Shown here in pieces: positions 8,225-17,189 of a DNA stretch of 40,669 nucleotides (within the stretch, counting starts at the first letter, position 1; each line of letters opens with the position of its first letter). The stretch lies in the NCBI GenBank assembly GCA_036506275.1, contig DASXSB010000115.1:1-40669 (forward strand), in the 5' to 3' direction. The position numbers were made by a program, and so were the translations under genes. This DNA comes from DASXSB01 sp036506275. Its GTDB lineage: Bacteria > Methylomirabilota > Methylomirabilia > Rokubacteriales > CSP1-6. The notes beneath the pieces are model-generated. The model did not search any database. It was not told the DNA's origin and worked only from the letters and a program-made list of their open reading frames with translations.

Positions 8225-9181
8225 ATGGCGCTGAGCTTCGGCATTCACATCGGCCACGTGGGCGGACCCCTGGAAGAAATGCGCCGGTTGTGGCGATTCG
8301 CGGACGAGCGCGGGTTCGACTGGTTCTCGGTCGCCGATCACTTCCAGGAGTCGCCGCCCCAGGGCGGTGACCTCGACTGCTTCGAGTGCGTCACCACCCT
8401 CACCGCGGCCGCGCTGGAGACGAAGCGCGTCCGCGTGGGCACGCTCGTGTTCTGCATCAACTACCGGAACCCGGGGTTGCTGGCGAAGGTGGTCACCACC
8501 ATCGACCATCTTTCCGGCGGCCGCGTCGAGTGCGGCATCGGCGCCGGCTGGCACGCCGTGGAGTACGGCGCGTACGGGATCCCGTTCGAGCGCATCGGCG
8601 TGCGCGAGGACCAGCTCGAGGAGTACGCGCAGGCGCTGCGGCTGCTCTTCGACGAGAAGCGCGCGAGCTTCGCGGGGAAGCACTTCCGGCTCGAGAATGC
8701 GCCGAACAATCCGAAGCCGCTGCAGCGACGGCTCCCGATCTGGATCGGGGGCGGCGGCGAGAAGCGGACGCTGCGCGCGGCCGCCCGTTATGCCGACGGC
8801 TGGAACGTTCCCTATCAGGATCCGCAGGCGTGGGCGGCCAAGAACGCGATCCTCGACCGGTGGTGCGAGTCCGAGAAGCGCGATCCGAAAACGCTGCGGC
8901 GCACCGTCAACGTGGGGTTCTACCTCGGCGCCGACGCGCGAGGGGCGGCGCGGCAGGAAGAGATCCTCCACGCCCAGTGGGGCGACGAGCTGACCCGACG
9001 CAAGGGATTCCTGCGCGGCACGCCGAAGCAGGCGATCGACACCGTGGCCGCCTATCGTGACGCCGGCGTCCAGCGTCTCAACATCGCCGTGCGGCAGGGT
9101 CCGTACGACTGGGACGCCCTCCACGCGTTCGCGGAGGAGGTGCTTCCTGCCTTCGGCAGCGTGACGGCGGAACGGCGCTGA
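8225..9181 (+). CDS. LLM-class flavin/F420-dependent oxidoreductase
   Basis: A 318-residue TIM-barrel protein of the luciferase-like monooxygenase family, close to the F420-dependent subgroup by pattern: FDWFSVADHFQESP near residues 38-51, VGTLVFCINYRNP near 75-87, LSGGRVECGIGAGWHAVEY near 98-116 and IWIGGGGEKRTLR near 173-185. It probably uses F420 or FMN to oxidise or hydroxylate a small organic molecule. AGGAG sits just before ATG 8225. It lies between an SDR and a lipase-like gene in a plus-strand run. Confidence 0.92.
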   Translation: MALSFGIHIGHVGGPLEEMRRLWRFADERGFDWFSVADHFQESPPQGGDLDCFECVTTLTAAALETKRVRVGTLVFCINYRNPGLLAKVVTTIDHLSGGRVECGIGAGWHAVEYGAYGIPFERIGVREDQLEEYAQALRLLFDEKRASFAGKHFRLENAPNNPKPLQRRLPIWIGGGGEKRTLRAAARYADGWNVPYQDPQAWAAKNAILDRWCESEKRDPKTLRRTVNVGFYLGADARGAARQEEILHAQWGDELTRRKGFLRGTPKQAIDTVAAYRDAGVQRLNIAVRQGPYDWDALHAFAEEVLPAFGSVTAERR

Positions 9182-9182
9182 C

Positions 9183-10073
9183 ATGCGGATGTGGCCGGTC
9201 CTCCTCGGCGTCGCCGCCGGCGCCGGCGGTGCCGCGCTCGTCCGGGGCGAGCGGGCGGTGCGGAAGTACTACGCGGAGACGCCGCCACCCACCGCGCGCT
9301 TTCACGAGGACGAGCGACCGGCGACGACGCCCATGTGGCGCGAGACCCGCGCGGGGGCGGAGTGGCTCGCCTTGCGCATGTCGCGGACCTACCGGGGCGA
9401 GGGCGTGCCGCGCGGCGACGGAGACGCCGTCGTGCTGATTCCCGGTTTCCTCGTGAGCGATTGGTATCTCGGTGAGCTTCACGGGTGGCTCGCCCGCATC
9501 GGCTATCGCCCGTACATGTCCCGGATCGGCGTGAACGCGGATTGCCTCGACGTCATCGGCGACCGGCTGCTCGACACGATCGGCGCGGCGTACGGCGCCA
9601 CCGGCGGCCCCGTTCATCTCATCGGTCACAGCCTGGGTGGGATCCACGCGCGGTCGGCGGCCGTGCGCCGCCCCCAGCGCGTGGCCTCCGTGATCACGCT
9701 GGGGACGCCGCTGCGGGGCTTGCGGCCGCATCCGCTCTTGATCTACGCGGAGCGCTTCGTCGCCGCGCGCATCCGGCGCCGGCGCGGTCTCCAGGTGGAG
9801 CACGAGTGCTTCACGGCGGCGTGCTCGTGCGCGGCCGTGCGCGCTCTCCACACGCCGCTCCCGCCCTCGCTCCCTCAGCTCGCGATCTACACCAGAGAGG
9901 ACGGCGCCGTGGACTGGCGTTACTGCGTGAACGACGACCCCCACGCGAGCGTGGAGGTGCGGGGCACGCACCTCGGCCTCGCCTTCAACGCGGAGGTGTA
10001 CCGCGCCATCGGCGCCCACCTCGCGAGTGCGTCGCGGCGGGCGCGCGTCGCCGAGATCGATCGCGTCCGCTGA
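9183..10073 (+). CDS. Alpha/beta-hydrolase, lipase/acyltransferase-like
   Basis: A 296-residue protein with a short hydrophobic N-terminus (PVLLGVAAGAGGAAL) that may anchor it in the membrane. The hydrolase core has VLIPGFLVSDWYLGEL (oxyanion region, 84-99), a nucleophile elbow G-H-S-L-G-G with Ser150, an ITLGTPLRGL strand, a probable catalytic Asp in EDGAVDW and a His in RGTHLGLAF. This is the pattern of PGAP1-like and LipA-type esterases acting on lipids. ATG lies one base after the stop of the preceding gene. The lipid substrate is unknown. Confidence 0.82.
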   Translation: MRMWPVLLGVAAGAGGAALVRGERAVRKYYAETPPPTARFHEDERPATTPMWRETRAGAEWLALRMSRTYRGEGVPRGDGDAVVLIPGFLVSDWYLGELHGWLARIGYRPYMSRIGVNADCLDVIGDRLLDTIGAAYGATGGPVHLIGHSLGGIHARSAAVRRPQRVASVITLGTPLRGLRPHPLLIYAERFVAARIRRRRGLQVEHECFTAACSCAAVRALHTPLPPSLPQLAIYTREDGAVDWRYCVNDDPHASVEVRGTHLGLAFNAEVYRAIGAHLASASRRARVAEIDRVR

Positions 10074-10075
10074 CC

Positions 10076-10102
10076 TTGCGTGGGGAGAAACCGCGGTATA
10101 CC
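10076..10102 (+). promoter_or_regulatory. Possible promoter of the citrate synthase operon
   Basis: TTGCGT (10076-10081) and TATACC (10097-10102) are separated by 15 bases and lie 46 bases before the ATG at 10149. The spacing is short and the -35 matches only three of six bases, so the call is weak. It is the only gap in this stretch where an operon start fits. Confidence 0.3.
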
Positions 10103-10148
10103 GTCGTAACGCGCGGCGGCGATCAGCCTGTTCGACGAGGTGGTGACG

Positions 10149-11279
10149 ATGGCGGAAGGCAGCGCGCTCATCCGGGGCCTCGAGGGTGTCGTCGCCGCCG
10201 AGACCAAGCTATGTGACCTCGACGGCGCCAACGCCCGCCTCGCCTACGCCGGCTACGGCATCGAGGACCTCGCGCGCCACGCCACCTTCGAAGAGGTCGC
10301 CTTCCTCCTCTGGAACGGCGCCCTCCCCAAGGCGGCCGAGCTCGATCGCATCACGATGGAATTGATCGCGGCGCGGTCGCTGCCGGAAAGCCTCGAGCGC
10401 GCCTTTGCCCTCATGCCGACCGGCACCGATCCCATGCGCGTGCTGCAGGCGGCGGTGGCCATGCTCGGCATGCACGATCCCGACGCCACCGACAACTCGC
10501 GGGCGGCCAATCTGAAGAAGGCGGCGCGGCTCACGAGCCAGCTCGCCACCGCTATCTGCGCGCACCACCGGATCCGGAGCGGACAGGCCCCGGTGCCGCC
10601 CGCGCCCGACCTTTCCCACGCCGGCAACTTCCTCTACATGCTGACGGGACGGCGCCCGACGTCGGTGGTGACGAAGGCGTTCGATGCGAGTCTGACCCTC
10701 TATGCGGAGCACGAGCTGAACGCCTCCACCTTCACCACGCGCGTCATCGTCTCCACCCAGTCCGACATGCACTCGGCGGTGGCGGGCGGGGTGGGCGCCC
10801 TCAAGGGGCCGCTCCACGGGGGCGCCGGCGAGGCGGTGATGCGCACGCTCCTCGAGATCGCCGACGTCGCCAACGTCGACGCGTTCGTGACGCGCGCGCT
10901 CGCGGAGCGGCGGCGGCTCATGGGCTTCGGCCACCGCGTGTATCGCGCCGGCGATCCCCGCGCGGCCATCCTGCGCGGCATGGCGGAGGAGGCGTGTCGT
11001 CAGTCCGGGCAGTTCAAATGGTACGAGATGGCCGTGCAGCTCCACGAGCGGATCAACAAGGCGAAGGGCCTCATTCCCAACGTCGACTTCTACTCGGCGC
11101 CCCTGTTCTACTCGCTCGGCATTCCGATCGACCTCTTCACGCCCGTCATCGCCGCCGGTCGCATCGCGGGCTGGACGGCAAACATCATCGAGCAGCACGA
11201 CGACAACCGGCTGATCCGCCCGCGCGCGGACTACGTGGGACCGGCGGCGCGCGCGTGGCTGCCGCTCGCGAAGCGCTGA
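10149..11279 (+). CDS. Citrate/2-methylcitrate synthase
   Basis: A 376-residue type II-like citrate synthase family protein. Visible landmarks are LCDLDGANARLAYAGYGIEDL at the N-terminus, the CoA-binding LHGGAGEAV, and the active-site GFGHRVYRAGDPRA, then SAPLFYSLGIP near the end. It condenses acetyl-CoA or propionyl-CoA with oxaloacetate. The downstream aconitase and PrpF genes favour methylcitrate synthase (PrpC-type), but citrate synthase cannot be excluded. I prefer ATG 10149; GTG at 10140 is an alternative. It heads a coupled operon: its TGA overlaps the aconitase ATG by one base. Confidence 0.9.
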   Translation: MAEGSALIRGLEGVVAAETKLCDLDGANARLAYAGYGIEDLARHATFEEVAFLLWNGALPKAAELDRITMELIAARSLPESLERAFALMPTGTDPMRVLQAAVAMLGMHDPDATDNSRAANLKKAARLTSQLATAICAHHRIRSGQAPVPPAPDLSHAGNFLYMLTGRRPTSVVTKAFDASLTLYAEHELNASTFTTRVIVSTQSDMHSAVAGGVGALKGPLHGGAGEAVMRTLLEIADVANVDAFVTRALAERRRLMGFGHRVYRAGDPRAAILRGMAEEACRQSGQFKWYEMAVQLHERINKAKGLIPNVDFYSAPLFYSLGIPIDLFTPVIAAGRIAGWTANIIEQHDDNRLIRPRADYVGPAARAWLPLAKR

Positions 11280-13213
11280 TGGGCAAGAGCCTGAGCCGGA
11301 AGCTCGTCGAGCGCCACCTCGTGAGCGGCAAGGCGGTGGCCGGCGAAGAGATCGGCATCACCGTCGACCAGGTCCTGCTCACCGACACCAACGGCACCAT
11401 GGCGTTCCTCCAGTTCGAGGCCATGGGCTTTCCGCGCGTGATCCCACCGCGCGTGGTCGCCTACATCGACCACAACGTCTACCAGGTCGACTCCCGGAAC
11501 TCCGACGACCACCGGTATCTCCAGACGGCGTCGCGGAAGTACGGCGCCACGTTCTCCAAGCCCGGCAACGGCATCTGCCACCAGGTGCACATGGAGACAT
11601 TCTCCATCCCCGGCGAGAGCGTGCTCGGCACCGACAGCCACACGCCGCTCTGCGGCGCCGCCGGCATGCTCGCGCTCGGCGCCGGCGGCCTCGACGTGGC
11701 GGTGGCGATGGGGGGAGGTCCGTATTTCTTCACGATGCCCGCCGTCGTGCGCGTGTGGCTGACGGGCGCCCTGCGGCCGTGGGTGACCGCGAAGGACGTC
11801 ATTCTCGAGCTGCTGCGGCGCTTCACCGTGCGCGGCGGCAGCGGCAAGATCTTCGAGTACGCGGGCCCCGGCCTCGGCAGCCTCCTCGCCGCCCAGCGCA
11901 TGACGATCGCGAACATGGGGGCGGAGCTGACGCTGACGACGAGCGTGTTTCCGAGCGACGACGTCACGCGCTCGTTTCTGACGCGCCTCGGCCGGCCCGC
12001 TGACTGGCGGCCGGCGGCCGCGGACGAGGACGCCGTGTACGACGAGCAGATCGAGCTGGATCTCTCGAGCGTCGGTCCCCTCGTCGCGCTTCCCGGCTCC
12101 CCGGACCGCGTGGTGCCGGTGGAGGAAGTGGCGGGCACCGCCGTCGAGCAGGTGATGGTCGGCTCCTGCACCAACGGCTCCTGGCACGACATGGCGTCCG
12201 TCACCCAGGTGCTGCGCGGCCGTCGCGTGCACCCGTCCGTCTCGTTCGTCCTCTTTCCCGGCAGCCACCGGATTCTGGAGACGATGGCGCGCGAGGGGCT
12301 CCTCGCCGATCTCCTCGCCGCCGGCGCCACCGTGTCGGAGCCCACCTGCGGCTCCTGCGCGGGCATCGGTCACGTCCCCGCCGCCGGCGTCAAGAGCCTG
12401 CGCGCGTTCAACCGCAATTTTCCCGGTCGCAGCGGCGTGAAGGACGACGCGGTCTATCTCTGCTCGTCGCTGGTGGCGGCCGCGTCCGCTCTCACCGGCG
12501 TCATCACCGATCCGCGCACGCTGGGGGCGCCGGCGGCGGTGGCGCTGCCCGCGCGCTTCGTCAGCTCCACGGTGGGCCTCGTCGCCCCCGACGGGGGCGG
12601 GGAGGTCGTGCGCGGACCCAACATCAAGCCCGTTCCGCTCGGGGAGGCGATGGCAGCAACGCTGACGGCACCGGTGCTGCTCAAGCTCGGGGACAAGGTC
12701 TCCACCGACGACATCTCGCCCGCGGGCGCGGCCGTGCTCGTCTTCCGCTCGAACGTGCCCGCCATCGCCGAGCACTGCTTCAAGTACATCGACGCGACCT
12801 TCCCGGCGCGAGCGAAGGCGGCCGGCGTCGGCATCCTGGTAGGCGGCGAGCTCTACGGTCAGGGATCCTCGCGCGAGGTGGCGGCCTTCGGGCCCATGTA
12901 CCTGGGCGTGCGCGCCGTCATCGCCAAGTCGTTCGCGCGGATCCATCGGGCGAATCTCGTGAACTGGGGGGTGGCGCCGCTCACGTTCGACGAACCCGGC
13001 GCCTGGGACGGAATCGAGCAAGACGACCGCCTGCGCCTCGACGGCCTCCGCGCCGGCCTCGCCGGCGGCCAGCGTGTGACCGTCACCAACGAGCGCTCGG
13101 GAACGAGCTTCACCGTCTCCTGCATCCTCACGCCGCGCGAGCGCGACATCCTCCTCGCCGGCGGCCTCCTCGCTCTCACCCGCGCCCAGCGCGCACCGGC
13201 TTCGGAGCTATGA
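11279..13213 (+). CDS. Aconitase-family hydratase
   Basis: A 644-residue protein with the full large aconitase domain plus the C-terminal swivel domain. The 4Fe-4S ligands are Cys297 (SCTNGSW), Cys357 and Cys360 (TCGSCAG), with the expected spacing. Further landmarks are LLTDTNGTMAF, GTDSHTPLCGAAG and YGQGSSREVAA. The length matches the short aconitase type rather than the roughly 860-890 residues of AcnA or AcnD. The neighbours (citrate/methylcitrate synthase before, PrpF after) suggest that it acts on methylcitrate/methylaconitate as AcnD does. ATG 11279 overlaps the previous stop (TGATG). Confidence 0.93.
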   Translation: MGKSLSRKLVERHLVSGKAVAGEEIGITVDQVLLTDTNGTMAFLQFEAMGFPRVIPPRVVAYIDHNVYQVDSRNSDDHRYLQTASRKYGATFSKPGNGICHQVHMETFSIPGESVLGTDSHTPLCGAAGMLALGAGGLDVAVAMGGGPYFFTMPAVVRVWLTGALRPWVTAKDVILELLRRFTVRGGSGKIFEYAGPGLGSLLAAQRMTIANMGAELTLTTSVFPSDDVTRSFLTRLGRPADWRPAAADEDAVYDEQIELDLSSVGPLVALPGSPDRVVPVEEVAGTAVEQVMVGSCTNGSWHDMASVTQVLRGRRVHPSVSFVLFPGSHRILETMAREGLLADLLAAGATVSEPTCGSCAGIGHVPAAGVKSLRAFNRNFPGRSGVKDDAVYLCSSLVAAASALTGVITDPRTLGAPAAVALPARFVSSTVGLVAPDGGGEVVRGPNIKPVPLGEAMAATLTAPVLLKLGDKVSTDDISPAGAAVLVFRSNVPAIAEHCFKYIDATFPARAKAAGVGILVGGELYGQGSSREVAAFGPMYLGVRAVIAKSFARIHRANLVNWGVAPLTFDEPGAWDGIEQDDRLRLDGLRAGLAGGQRVTVTNERSGTSFTVSCILTPRERDILLAGGLLALTRAQRAPASEL

Positions 13214-14307
13214 CCCAACGAAAAATTCGCGCCGTGTTCATGCGGGGCGGCACCAGCCGCGCGCTCTTCTTTCACGAAGAAGACCTCCCGCGCGCCGGCG
13301 TCACCCGCGATCGCATCCTCCTCGCCGCCCTCGGGAGCCCCGATCCGTACGGCCGTCAGCTCGACGGCCTCGGGGGCGGGATCTCATCGCTCTCGAAGGC
13401 GTGCATCATCGGCAAGCCGACCCATGCCGACGCCGACGTCGACTACACGTTCGCGCAGGTGGACGTGAAGTCCGCCGTCGTCGACTACGCGGGGAACTGC
13501 GGGAACTGCTCGTCGGCGGTGGGGCCGTTCGCGATCGACGAGGGGTTGGTCACGGCGGCGGCGCCGGAAACGGTCGTGCGCGTGCACAACACCAACACGC
13601 GCAAGATCATCGTCGCCCACGTGCCCGTGCGCGACGGCGAAGCCGCCGTCGACGGCGACTTCGAGCTGGCGGGCGTGCCCGGGCGTGGCGCGCGCATCGC
13701 GCTCGACTTCCTCGATCCCGGCGGCGCCGGCACCGGACGGTTGCTTCCCACCGACGCCCCCCGCGAACTGGTGGACGGAGTGACCGCATCGCTCGTCGAC
13801 GCCACCAACCCGATCGTCTTCGTGCGCGCGCGGGATCTCGGGCTCACGGGGACGGAGACGCCGGCCGCCATCGACGGCGACCGCGCGCTGATGGCGCGCC
13901 TGGAGACGTTCCGGGTGGAAGCGGCGAAGCGGATGGGCATCCCCGGCAGCGCCGCCGTGCCGAAGATCGCGCTGGTGGCGCCGCCGGCGCCGTTCGTGGC
14001 CGGCGACGGTCGTCGCTTCGACGCCGCCGACGTGGACGTGCTCGGGCGCGTGATCTCGATGGAGAACTGCCACCGCGCGTTCGCGCTCACGGCCGCCATG
14101 TGCCTGGCGGTGGCGGCGCGGATCGAGGGCACCGTCGTGCACGAGTGCGTGGCCTCGCGCGCGGGCGACGTGCGGCTCGGTCATCCCTCGGGCGTGCTGC
14201 CGGTGGCGGCCGCCGTCTCCGCGCGCGCAGGTGAGCCGTGGGCGGAGCGCGTGACCGTGTACCGGACGGCGCGCCGGCTCATGGAAGGCTTCGTCCGCGT
14301 TCCGTGA
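13210..14307 (+). CDS. prpF: PrpF-family 2-methylaconitate isomerase
   Basis: A 365-residue member of the PrpF/diaminopimelate-epimerase-fold family. It begins RKIRAVFMRGGTSRALFF, the hallmark N-terminus of PrpF, and keeps the DYAGNCGNCSSAVGPFA cysteine region and the NTNTRKIIVAHVPV segment. PrpF isomerises the methylaconitate made by AcnD so that normal aconitase can hydrate it. Its position after a citrate-synthase/aconitase pair fits the type II methylcitrate route of propionyl-CoA use. No methylisocitrate lyase (PrpB) is in the window. ATG 13210 overlaps the aconitase stop (ATGA). Confidence 0.9.
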   Translation: MTQRKIRAVFMRGGTSRALFFHEEDLPRAGVTRDRILLAALGSPDPYGRQLDGLGGGISSLSKACIIGKPTHADADVDYTFAQVDVKSAVVDYAGNCGNCSSAVGPFAIDEGLVTAAAPETVVRVHNTNTRKIIVAHVPVRDGEAAVDGDFELAGVPGRGARIALDFLDPGGAGTGRLLPTDAPRELVDGVTASLVDATNPIVFVRARDLGLTGTETPAAIDGDRALMARLETFRVEAAKRMGIPGSAAVPKIALVAPPAPFVAGDGRRFDAADVDVLGRVISMENCHRAFALTAAMCLAVAARIEGTVVHECVASRAGDVRLGHPSGVLPVAAAVSARAGEPWAERVTVYRTARRLMEGFVRVP

Positions 14308-14864
14308 GCGACGCCGCCCCCCGGCTCTATCTCGTGACCGGCCGCGACGAGATCATGCGCCGCCGGGCGCTGGTGCCGAAGGGCCGCGTGGTGGAGGTCT
14401 GGCAAGATCGCGGCGGCGCCGAGAACTTCTGGGTGGGCGAGGAGTCGAAGGCGCTGCTGGACAGCGTGGCGCCCCCCCTTCCTTCCGAGCTCTCGGTGGC
14501 GGCGGCGGCGGTGCCGATCTACTACGGCCCCAAGCTCTGCGATCTCGACTCGCTGCCGCGCGAGGAGTCGACGCAGTCGCGCGTGTTGTCCGCCCACGGC
14601 ATCGCGGCGGCGTGGATCACGCTCGACCGCTTCGGCGAGCGCAACCAGTACGTGCCGAGCGGCCCCGACGATCCCGTCTTTCACCTGCGGCGCGTGGGGG
14701 GTGGCGCCGGCCACGTGTGGCGTCTCTTCCGCACGCGGCGGGAGGCGATCGCCTTCATGGGCGAAGCGTACGGCGCCGACTCCGAGGGCGCGGAATGGGC
14801 GACGAAGCTTCCGGTGGAGGACTTCGACGCGCTCATCGCACGGCATGGTGAGCGACGGCGCTAG
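14304..14864 (+). CDS. Protein of unknown function in the methylcitrate-type operon
   Basis: A 186-residue protein that I do not recognise. It starts at GTG 14304, which overlaps the PrpF stop (GTGA). It has no signal peptide or membrane segment. Visible features are a strand-rich N-terminus (RLYLVTGRDEIMRRRAL), a central PIYYGPKLCDLDSLPREEST with one Cys, and an acidic C-terminal half ending EDFDALIARHGERRR. Its stop lies inside the start of the acyltransferase gene, so it is translated as part of the same message. It may be an accessory protein of the operon, but nothing in it shows a catalytic motif. Confidence 0.7.
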   Translation: MSDAAPRLYLVTGRDEIMRRRALVPKGRVVEVWQDRGGAENFWVGEESKALLDSVAPPLPSELSVAAAAVPIYYGPKLCDLDSLPREESTQSRVLSAHGIAAAWITLDRFGERNQYVPSGPDDPVFHLRRVGGGAGHVWRLFRTRREAIAFMGEAYGADSEGAEWATKLPVEDFDALIARHGERRR

Positions 14865-16248
14865 CGCGAAAGCGGACGACGTCGATCGCTTCTACGCCGC
14901 CGTGCGCGCGGTGGCGCGCTTCTGGCTCTGGTTCTTCTTCCGGAGCGTCGACGTCCACCATCCCGAGCGCGTGCCCGCGCGGGGGCCGGTCCTTCTCTGC
15001 GTGAATCATCCGAACAACTTCATCGACTCCCTGCTCGTGGGCGCCGTTCTCGAGCGAAAGGTCCACTACCTCGCCACCGCCGCCCTCTTTCGGAACGCGC
15101 TCATGGCGCGATTTTTGAGAGCAGCGGGCGCCATTCCCGTGTACCGTCGCGAAGACGATCCCGACAAGATGGAGCGGAACACCGACACCTTCGCCGCCAC
15201 CTTCCGGGCCTTCGACGGCGGCCGCCTCGTCGCCATCTATCCCGAGGGCACCACGCACTCGGAGACGCGCGTGAAGCGGATCAAGACGGGCGCGGCCCGG
15301 CTCGCCCTCGCCTACGAGGCCCAGAAGCCGGGAGCGCTGGCGGTGGTGCCCGTCGGCCTCAACTTCGAGGCGCGCAAGTCGTTCCGCGCGCGCGTGCTCG
15401 TTTCATTCGGCGAGCCCGTGCCCGTGGGCGGCTACGCCGCCGCCTATCGAGAAGATGCGTCGAAAGCGGTGGCCGCGCTCACGGAGGCGATCCAGTGGGC
15501 GATGGAGGCGGAGGTCGTCAACGTCGGGCGCATCGACGACGCCGGCCTCGTGCGCGCCGTGCAGGATCTCTATGGCGCCGACCTCGTGCACGAAGTGGCG
15601 GAAGCGCGCGGCATCGCGCCCCGCGACGTCGATCCCCTGCGCCTCTCGCGCTCCATCGTCGACGCCGTCGCCTACTTCAAGGAGCACGACCCCATGCGGG
15701 TGGAGCGCCTGTGGCACCGCATCCAGTCCTATCGCGCGCTCCTGGCGGCGTCCCGCGTGCGTGACGACGTCGTGCGCGGGTGGCGCGCGCACACGCCGCG
15801 CCGCCAGCGCCTGCGGCGGGGCTGGCAAGCCGTGCTCGGCTTTCCGTTCTTCGCCTACGGCGCCGCCGTCAACGTGCTGCCGTACTACATCCCGCGCGCC
15901 ATCGCCCACCGCCGCGCGCGCAAGGAGACGGACTACGCCACCATCCGTCTCCTCACGAGCGTGGTCGCCTTCCCCCTCTTCTGGGGCGTGGAGATCTGGG
16001 TCGTGTGGCGCCTGGCGGGAGGCGCCGCCGCCGCGCTCTTCGCCCTGTCGTTGCCGGTCAGCGGCGTCATCGCGTACCGATACCTCGCCGGCGCCGGTCG
16101 CCTGCGGGCGGTGATCCGGCTCAGCGCGCTCGGGTTCCGCCAGAGCCAGGTCGCAGCCCGCCTCGTGACCGAGCGCGAGGCGATCGTGACCGAGCTCGAT
16201 CGCGCACGGCATGAGTACCTCGCGGCCACGAAAGGGAGTAGCTTTTGA
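14845..16248 (+). CDS. PlsC-like glycerolipid acyltransferase with C-terminal membrane segments
   Basis: A 467-residue acyltransferase. The catalytic block is NHPNNFID, where His and Asp are separated by five residues, as I recall for the fungal GPAT (Sct1/Gpt2) group rather than the four of classic PlsC. The PEGTTH block and VPVGLNFE follow. The N-terminal WLWFFFRS and two C-terminal stretches (LTSVVAFPLFWGVEIWVVW and AALFALSLPVSGVIAY) are probable membrane segments. It would transfer acyl groups to glycerol-3-phosphate or lysophosphatidate at the inner membrane. I chose ATG 14845 (GTG 14848 is an alternative), which overlaps the previous gene by 20 bases. Confidence 0.85.
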   Translation: MVSDGASAKADDVDRFYAAVRAVARFWLWFFFRSVDVHHPERVPARGPVLLCVNHPNNFIDSLLVGAVLERKVHYLATAALFRNALMARFLRAAGAIPVYRREDDPDKMERNTDTFAATFRAFDGGRLVAIYPEGTTHSETRVKRIKTGAARLALAYEAQKPGALAVVPVGLNFEARKSFRARVLVSFGEPVPVGGYAAAYREDASKAVAALTEAIQWAMEAEVVNVGRIDDAGLVRAVQDLYGADLVHEVAEARGIAPRDVDPLRLSRSIVDAVAYFKEHDPMRVERLWHRIQSYRALLAASRVRDDVVRGWRAHTPRRQRLRRGWQAVLGFPFFAYGAAVNVLPYYIPRAIAHRRARKETDYATIRLLTSVVAFPLFWGVEIWVVWRLAGGAAAALFALSLPVSGVIAYRYLAGAGRLRAVIRLSALGFRQSQVAARLVTEREAIVTELDRARHEYLAATKGSSF

Positions 16249-17189
16249 CGGTTCGACTGCTTGAAGAGATGTCGACACCGGCGCTGGAGGCGCTCGACCG
16301 CGAGCGCACCGCCATCGTCCTCACCGTGAGCCCGCTCGAGGTGCACGGCCCGCATCTGCCCGTCGGCGTCGACGCCTTCGCGGCGCGCCATTTCGCGGAG
16401 ACGCTCGCCCAGCGGCTGGTGGCGGCGCGCCCGGGATGGAGCGTCGTCCTCGCCCCCACCCTCCACCTCGGATCCTTCACGTTCGAGGGCGTGGGCACCG
16501 TGAGCGTGCGCCAGCGCGTGGTGCGCGACGCTGTCATCGACTACGGCGCCTCCCTCGCGCGCGCCGGATTCCGGTTCATCTTCGTGGCCAACGGTCACGG
16601 CGGCCCCGGGCATCTGAACGCGCTCGACGAAGCGGCGGCCGCCGTCTCGCGGCGGCACCGCGTGACGATGGCATCCATCACCGGCTATCTCGCGTGGGAG
16701 TTCCTGCGTGGCCGCTATCTCGCGCGCATCGAGACCGCCCTCGGGCGCGGGCTCACCACGGACGAGCGGCGCGCGTTCACGGAGGACGCTCACGGCGGCT
16801 GGTGGGAGACGTCGCTCATGCTGCTGCTGCGGCCGGATCTCGTCGACGACTCCTACACGACGCTTCCCCCCGCCCGCTACTCGCTGCGACAGCGGCTCGT
16901 GAAGAACTATCCGCTCCGGGACGGCGGCCAGGGTTACGTCGGTCATCCCAGCCGCGGCGATCCCGCGTTCGCGCGCGCCGCCACCGACGTCCTCATGACG
17001 GAGGCGCTCGACGTGGTGGAGGCACTGCTGGACGGGCGCCTGCGTCCCTCGGATCGGCGCTCGCCGTTCTTCGTGGTGCCGTTCTTCCGCACCGGCTTCT
17101 GGCCGACGGTCACCGCCGCCGCCGCCGTCTCCGCGGCGGCCCTCGGCGTGACGGCAGGGTGGCTCGCGCGCCGGCGATGGCGATCGTGA
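16245..17189 (+). CDS. Creatininase-family protein with C-terminal membrane anchor
   Basis: A 314-residue creatininase-like amidohydrolase. Metal-site motifs are PLEVHGPHLPVGVD (Glu, His and Asp ligands, about residues 30-43), VANGHGGPGH near the middle, and HGGWWETS with the late Glu. Family members hydrolyse cyclic or formyl amides (creatinine, MftE-type peptides, FAPy). The C-terminus has a hydrophobic helix (TVTAAAAVSAAALGVTAGWL) followed by Arg residues, a likely membrane anchor that is unusual for the family. The start is TTG 16245, overlapping the acyltransferase stop (TTGA). The substrate is not evident. Confidence 0.85.
   Translation: MTVRLLEEMSTPALEALDRERTAIVLTVSPLEVHGPHLPVGVDAFAARHFAETLAQRLVAARPGWSVVLAPTLHLGSFTFEGVGTVSVRQRVVRDAVIDYGASLARAGFRFIFVANGHGGPGHLNALDEAAAAVSRRHRVTMASITGYLAWEFLRGRYLARIETALGRGLTTDERRAFTEDAHGGWWETSLMLLLRPDLVDDSYTTLPPARYSLRQRLVKNYPLRDGGQGYVGHPSRGDPAFARAATDVLMTEALDVVEALLDGRLRPSDRRSPFFVVPFFRTGFWPTVTAAAAVSAAALGVTAGWLARRRWRS

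Noticed and set aside
11231..13021. Long open frame on the minus strand opposite the aconitase gene
   Set aside because: Antisense shadow; the plus-strand aconitase has all family motifs.
10994..13213. Longer start for the aconitase inside the citrate synthase gene
   Set aside because: The added 95 residues are out-of-frame citrate synthase sequence; the family N-terminus begins at ATG 11279.
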